A stretch of 9,418 bases of DNA from Candidatus Dormiibacterota bacterium (GTDB lineage: Bacteria > Chloroflexota > Dormibacteria > Aeolococcales > Bog-877): assembly GCA_003132265.1 (NCBI GenBank), contig PKXE01000057.1, positions 1 through 9,418 on the forward strand, in the 5' to 3' direction. This document shows positions 7,198 through 9,418 of this stretch, piece after piece; the stretch's first letter is position 1, and every line of letters begins with the position of its first letter. Below the pieces are notes generated by a model. It made no database searches. It saw only the letters and a list, made by a program, of their open reading frames with translations, and was not told where the DNA came from. Both the position numbers and the translations under genes were made by a program.

Positions 7198-7224
7198 AGG
7201 ACACGGGTGCACCGCGCGCGTCCT
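7198..7224. terminator. Imperfect hairpin between convergent genes, possible bidirectional terminator
   Basis: AGGACACG at 7198-7205 can pair with CGCGTCCT at 7217-7224 in seven of eight positions, with an 11-base loop that itself contains the palindrome GGTGCACC. It sits in the 34-base gap between the two converging stop codons, where a shared terminator is expected. There is no T tract on either side, so classical intrinsic termination is uncertain. Confidence 0.3.
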
Positions 7225-7226
7225 GG

Positions 7227-7919
7227 TCAGGGGACGGCGTCGACGGCCTGCTGCAGCCAGCGGGCGATCACCCCGCGGCGCAGCGGCTCGCTCTGTCGCA
7301 ACCACCCCTGCGCATCCTCGGGCAGGGGGCTCTGGCGCGACCAGGCCTCGAGGAGCTGGGCGTCCATCTCGATGTGGAATTGAAAGCCATAGGCGCGTCC
7401 CAGCCGGAAGGCTTGGTTGACGTATGCGTCGCTGCTCGCGAGGTGGCACGAGCCGCGTGGCAGATCAAAGGTGTCGCCGTGCCAGTGAAGCACGGGGAGC
7501 ACCGTACCGCTGCCGGCGAAGACCGGATCGTCGCGCCCCGACCCTGTGAGCGTGACCGCCCCGAGGCCGAGCTCCTGCCCACGCTCCCCCGGCTTCACCA
7601 CGGCTCCGCAGGCGAAGGCCAGCAACTGTGCACCCAGGCAAACACCGAGGATGGGCAGTCCGAGGGTCACCGCGTCGTGGAGCAGCGCAACCTCGTCGCG
7701 GAGCCGCTGGTCTGGGGCGTACACGGCCTGGGGACCGCCCATCGCGACCAGAAGCGGCATCCGGTCGAGGTTGGGAAGCGGATCGCCGGTCCCGACCCGG
7801 AGCACCTCCAGACCGATGCCGGCTGCCATCTCCCCGATCAGACCCGGCCCCTCGTCCTCGGCATGCTCGATGACGACCAGCAGAGGCGGGCGCGCGAACT
7901 CCCCCGCGCCGGCCGTCAT
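7227..7919 (-). CDS. Class I glutamine amidotransferase-like protein (GMP synthase-type GATase domain)
   Basis: A 230-residue stand-alone GATase1 domain. The nucleophile elbow GVCLGAQ puts the catalytic cysteine at C94, and FHIEMD supplies H182 and E184, so the Cys-His-Glu triad is complete. AMGGPQAVY at 59-67 matches the oxyanion-side GGP motif of GMP synthase-like amidotransferases, and HWHGDTFDLP at 145-154 is typical of this subgroup. Such domains release ammonia from glutamine for a synthetase, or have been recruited as hydrolases acting on gamma-glutamyl or similar bonds; no ATP-pyrophosphatase domain is fused or adjacent, so it is unlikely to be GuaA itself. The ATG overlaps the stop of the upstream gene (ATGA), which suggests coupled synthesis with the deoxyribosyltransferase-like protein. 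An uncharacterised acceptor substrate is likely. Confidence 0.9.
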   Translation of the reverse strand: MTAGAGEFARPPLLVVIEHAEDEGPGLIGEMAAGIGLEVLRVGTGDPLPNLDRMPLLVAMGGPQAVYAPDQRLRDEVALLHDAVTLGLPILGVCLGAQLLAFACGAVVKPGERGQELGLGAVTLTGSGRDDPVFAGSGTVLPVLHWHGDTFDLPRGSCHLASSDAYVNQAFRLGRAYGFQFHIEMDAQLLEAWSRQSPLPEDAQGWLRQSEPLRRGVIARWLQQAVDAVP

Positions 7920-8473
7920 TCCTCGCGAACCATCGCCTCAGGGACGGAGACCACCCGATAGGGGAGGTCGGTGATGTCGTAGTAGCGGACCTGCTTGTGG
8001 AGGCGCTTGGCGATCCCGATCTGGACCTTCACGCCGAGCGAGATGCTGCCGAAGACCCACATCTCATCCGACTTGACGATCAGGTTGTTGAAGGCTTCGC
8101 GGACCGTCTCCTTGGGAACGGTGTGGAGCAGGTAGTAGTCGAAGAGCATGAATGGGGTGACCGGGACCCGGCCTTCATCGAGCACGAACTTGGTGAGCTG
8201 CTGGCGCCAGAAGAAGGTGCGATTGCTCATCGCCACATAGACCAGAGCCTTGGGCCGCCGCAGCGTTCGCTCCGCCTGCTCTGCCGGACTAGCCCGCGGG
8301 GTCGGCGTGAAGATCAGCTCCAGGATGTCGTCGGCGGACCGCTCGGTCGCGGTTTCGGCCTCGGTTGAAACCTCCCCATCGGGGGTCGCCGGACCCAGGA
8401 CGGGCGGCGACTCCTCCCCGGGAGTGGGCGCACTCAGCGCACCAGCTACGTCCAAGTCGTCAATCCCACCCAA
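7916..8473 (-). CDS. Nucleoside 2-deoxyribosyltransferase/DUF4406-like protein with disordered N-terminus
   Basis: About 185 residues. Residues 1-70 are Pro/Glu/Ala-rich and probably disordered. From 74 a Rossmann-like domain follows: strand KALVYVAMSNRTFFW (75-89), an alpha helix, VPVTPFMLFDYYLL (103-116), then SDEMWVFGSISLGVKVQI (135-152) and KQVRYYDI (160-167). The order of strand, P-x-TP-x-x-x-F, DE-x-WVFG and G-x-x-x-x-I-x-x-A recalls nucleoside 2-deoxyribosyltransferase-like and DUF4406 proteins. In those, the last motif usually holds a nucleophilic Glu (G-x-x-x-E-I); here the position is Q151 (codon CAG). Activity may therefore differ or be lost. The start is uncertain: TTG 8473 keeps the longest frame but would have a leader of only about five bases; TTG at 8455-8453, preceded by GGTGGG, is an alternative. 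Its stop overlaps the GATase start. Family placement is by pattern, moderately sure. Confidence 0.72.
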   Translation of the reverse strand: MGGIDDLDVAGALSAPTPGEESPPVLGPATPDGEVSTEAETATERSADDILELIFTPTPRASPAEQAERTLRRPKALVYVAMSNRTFFWRQQLTKFVLDEGRVPVTPFMLFDYYLLHTVPKETVREAFNNLIVKSDEMWVFGSISLGVKVQIGIAKRLHKQVRYYDITDLPYRVVSVPEAMVREE

Positions 8474-8485
8474 GATCTGCGGTCG

Positions 8486-8491
8486 AGTATA
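8486..8491 (-). promoter_or_regulatory. -10 element (TATACT) upstream of the deoxyribosyltransferase-like gene
   Basis: Read on the minus strand, TATACT matches the -10 consensus at five of six positions in a GC-rich setting. It lies in the 39-base gap after the glycosylase stop, 12 bases before TTG 8473. No good -35 hexamer is seen 16-18 bases upstream. It could give the two downstream genes their own promoter instead of, or in addition to, read-through from the glycosylase gene. Confidence 0.45.
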
Positions 8492-8512
8492 CCCAAAGTG
8501 CGGGCGCCGAAC

Positions 8513-9217
8513 TCACGAATTGGGAGCCCGCTCAACCAGCTCCCGGAGGGCCTGGAGAGCCATCCCCAGCAGCGCGCGATGCTCTGGGGCGTTGAGCCAG
8601 CGGCTGGCGCCCGAGGGATGCGGAAGTGGCAGCACCAGCGGGCGGCCGGATGAGGCGAGCGCGTCTAGAGGGCCCAGCTCGACCCCGCCGGGGCCGAAGA
8701 TCCGCCCCACCGCGAGGTGCATCGGCAAGGGGCCCAGGAAGCGCTCCAGCGCCATCTGCCCCACCGCCACGATCAGCCACGGCCGCAGCAGAGCGAGCTG
8801 GCTCTCCAGGTGACCCCGGCAGAGGTCGACCTCGGCCGGGCTGGGACGGCGATCGCCGGCACCGGAGGGAGATGGGCCGGGAAAGCACTTGGTGATCGAG
8901 GTGAGGTAGACGGTGCGGCGGGCTGACTCCTCGTCGCCGAGGCCAGCCTCCTCCAACCAGCGAAACAGAAACCGCCCGGCCCGCCCGCTGAAGGGACGCC
9001 CGACCCCCTCCTCAACCCGGCCCGGCGCCTGCCCGACCAGCACCATTCCCGCCCGGGACGGAGCAGGCAGGATCGGCGCAGCGTGGTCGATCAGTCCGGC
9101 CACGACGCAGCGCTGGCAGTTCAGGATTTGCAGGTGGAGCTGGGGCAGCGTCAACTGGTTGGCGAGCGCCCCGGCGGCCGCTCTCTGAGTCCGATTTCCA
9201 CCCGAAGTCACGGCCAC
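8513..9217 (-). CDS. Uracil-DNA glycosylase superfamily protein, Fe-S family 4-related
   Basis: A 234-residue member of the uracil-DNA glycosylase superfamily, which cut uracil or other damaged bases from DNA to start base-excision repair. Motif 1 is GQAPGRVEEGVGRPFSGRAG at 62-81 and motif 2 is PHPSGASRW at 199-207. Four cysteines fit the family 4 iron-sulfur arrangement: C34-x-x-C37 near the N-terminus, C111 in TSITKCFPG, and C133 in AEVDLCRGHL. Compared with canonical family 4 (GEAPG...ED; TNVVKC), Gln63 replaces the motif-1 Glu and Ser107 replaces the Asn four residues before the third Cys, while E69 and H200 remain. It is thus a divergent subgroup whose substrate may not be plain uracil. 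The GTG start follows a possible -10 element closely, with no clear Shine-Dalgarno; ~30 N-terminal residues before the CxxC are poorly conserved in character, so a shorter start is possible. Confidence 0.87.
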   Translation of the reverse strand: MAVTSGGNRTQRAAAGALANQLTLPQLHLQILNCQRCVVAGLIDHAAPILPAPSRAGMVLVGQAPGRVEEGVGRPFSGRAGRFLFRWLEEAGLGDEESARRTVYLTSITKCFPGPSPSGAGDRRPSPAEVDLCRGHLESQLALLRPWLIVAVGQMALERFLGPLPMHLAVGRIFGPGGVELGPLDALASSGRPLVLPLPHPSGASRWLNAPEHRALLGMALQALRELVERAPNS

Positions 9218-9220
9218 CGG

Positions 9221-9234
9221 ATGCTATCCTAGGA
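9221..9234. promoter_or_regulatory. Overlapping divergent -10-like elements
   Basis: Within this AT-richer patch, the plus strand reads TATCCT (9225-9230) and the minus strand reads TAGGAT (9231 to 9226) and TAGCAT (9226 to 9221), all of TANNNT form. The minus-strand TAGGAT lies eight bases before GTG 9217, the plus-strand TATCCT about 55 bases before ATG 9285. Neither has a convincing -35 partner. The patch includes the palindrome TCCTAGGA (9227-9234). Low-confidence reading of a shared promoter. Confidence 0.3.
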
Positions 9235-9241
9235 CCATCAC

Positions 9242-9260
9242 GGTCGCCATCTCGGCGACC
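9242..9260. repeat. Perfect 7-bp inverted repeat between divergent genes
   Basis: GGTCGCC (9242-9248), spacer ATCTC, then GGCGACC (9254-9260). It lies between the glycosylase start and the plus-strand frame at 9285. As RNA it would form a GC-rich stem with a five-base loop near the 5' end of a plus-strand transcript starting near 9237; as DNA it could be an operator covering the -35 region of the glycosylase promoter. Which, if either, cannot be decided from the sequence. Confidence 0.5.
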
Positions 9261-9284
9261 CCCCCAGATCACCAGGTCTCGAAG

Positions 9285-9418
9285 ATGCCTCACGGCTCGG
9301 ACCCGCGCCGACGGCCTGATCAACAGTCCCCGGATTCGGGGGCTTCGGTCCCGCCGCCCTGGTGGGGCGCGCTGTCCGAGGGCCGGCTGCCCGCCGAGGG
9401 GCCGAGAGTCCGGCAGCG
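9285..9418 (+). CDS. 5' part of an unidentified gene with a proline-rich N-terminus (runs off the window)
   Basis: From ATG 9285 the frame stays open for 44 codons to the end of the window, divergent from the glycosylase gene. The visible protein is basic and Pro/Gly-rich (MPHGSDPRRRPDQQ at the start, VPPPWWG at about 22-28), typical of a disordered N-terminal extension, and no domain is reached. AGG at 9274-9276 is a weak ribosome binding site. GC-rich third positions are consistent with coding, but in this composition that is weak evidence. It could be a cytoplasmic tail of a membrane protein, which is only a guess. Confidence 0.35.
   Translation, partial: MPHGSDPRRRPDQQSPDSGASVPPPWWGALSEGRLPAEGPRVRQ

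Noticed and set aside
7227..7919. The amidotransferase as GuaA or another named biosynthetic subunit
   Set aside because: There is no ATP-pyrophosphatase or dimerisation domain and no matching synthetase gene nearby, so a specific name is not justified.
7374..7961. Plus-strand frame opposite the amidotransferase
   Set aside because: The minus strand carries a complete catalytic triad in a 230-residue fold; the plus frame is a shadow.
9227..9234. 8-bp palindrome TCCTAGGA as a stand-alone operator
   Set aside because: Short palindromes of this size occur by chance; it is mentioned only as part of the promoter patch.
1..9418. CRISPR array, tRNA, insertion sequence or origin repeats
   Set aside because: No regularly spaced repeats, cloverleaf-like segments, transposase motifs or DnaA-box clusters were found on either strand by eye.

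Overview
The window is strongly GC-rich throughout, with third codon positions dominated by G and C, GTG and TTG starts next to ATG, and tightly packed genes. Together with a chromosomal-type ParA, a Ski2-like helicase of the HelY type, a DUF503 protein and an Fe-S uracil-DNA glycosylase-like protein, this suggests a bacterial chromosome from a high-GC lineage such as Chloroflexota, Dormibacterota or Actinomycetota. That placement is inference from composition and gene content; no rRNA or other phylogenetic marker is present. I see no IS element, tRNA, CRISPR array, phage gene or toxin-antitoxin pair, so the region looks like ordinary chromosome with several poorly characterised genes.

Layout. 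Bases 1-1224: a likely promoter, a ParA/Soj ATPase and, overlapping its stop codon by one base, a 94-residue protein that is not ParB; the two look like an ATPase and partner. Bases 1342-5522: a likely leaderless DUF503 gene, an MFS transporter overlapping it by four bases, and 14 bases later a HelY/Mtr4-like DExH helicase. Bases 5606-7192: a membrane-anchored protein with six kelch-like repeats, followed nine bases later by an 85-residue conserved-looking protein with a good ribosome binding site. These plus-strand genes converge on a minus-strand group across a short gap that can form an imperfect hairpin. The minus-strand group, in transcription order, is a uracil-DNA glycosylase superfamily protein, a protein resembling the nucleoside 2-deoxyribosyltransferase/DUF4406 group, and a class I glutamine amidotransferase that overlaps it by four bases. 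Divergent from the glycosylase, a proline-rich open frame begins at 9285 and runs off the end; the spacer between them holds a perfect 7-bp inverted repeat.

How the genes may work together. The clearest functional pairs are ParA plus its 94-residue partner, and the deoxyribosyltransferase-like protein plus the amidotransferase; both are translationally coupled. The glycosylase upstream suggests a loose theme of base or nucleotide chemistry for the minus-strand group, but no pathway can be shown. The best candidates for something undescribed are the ParA/small-partner pair, which may position a cargo other than the chromosome origin, and the deoxyribosyltransferase-like protein, in which glutamine appears where the family usually has its nucleophilic glutamate.
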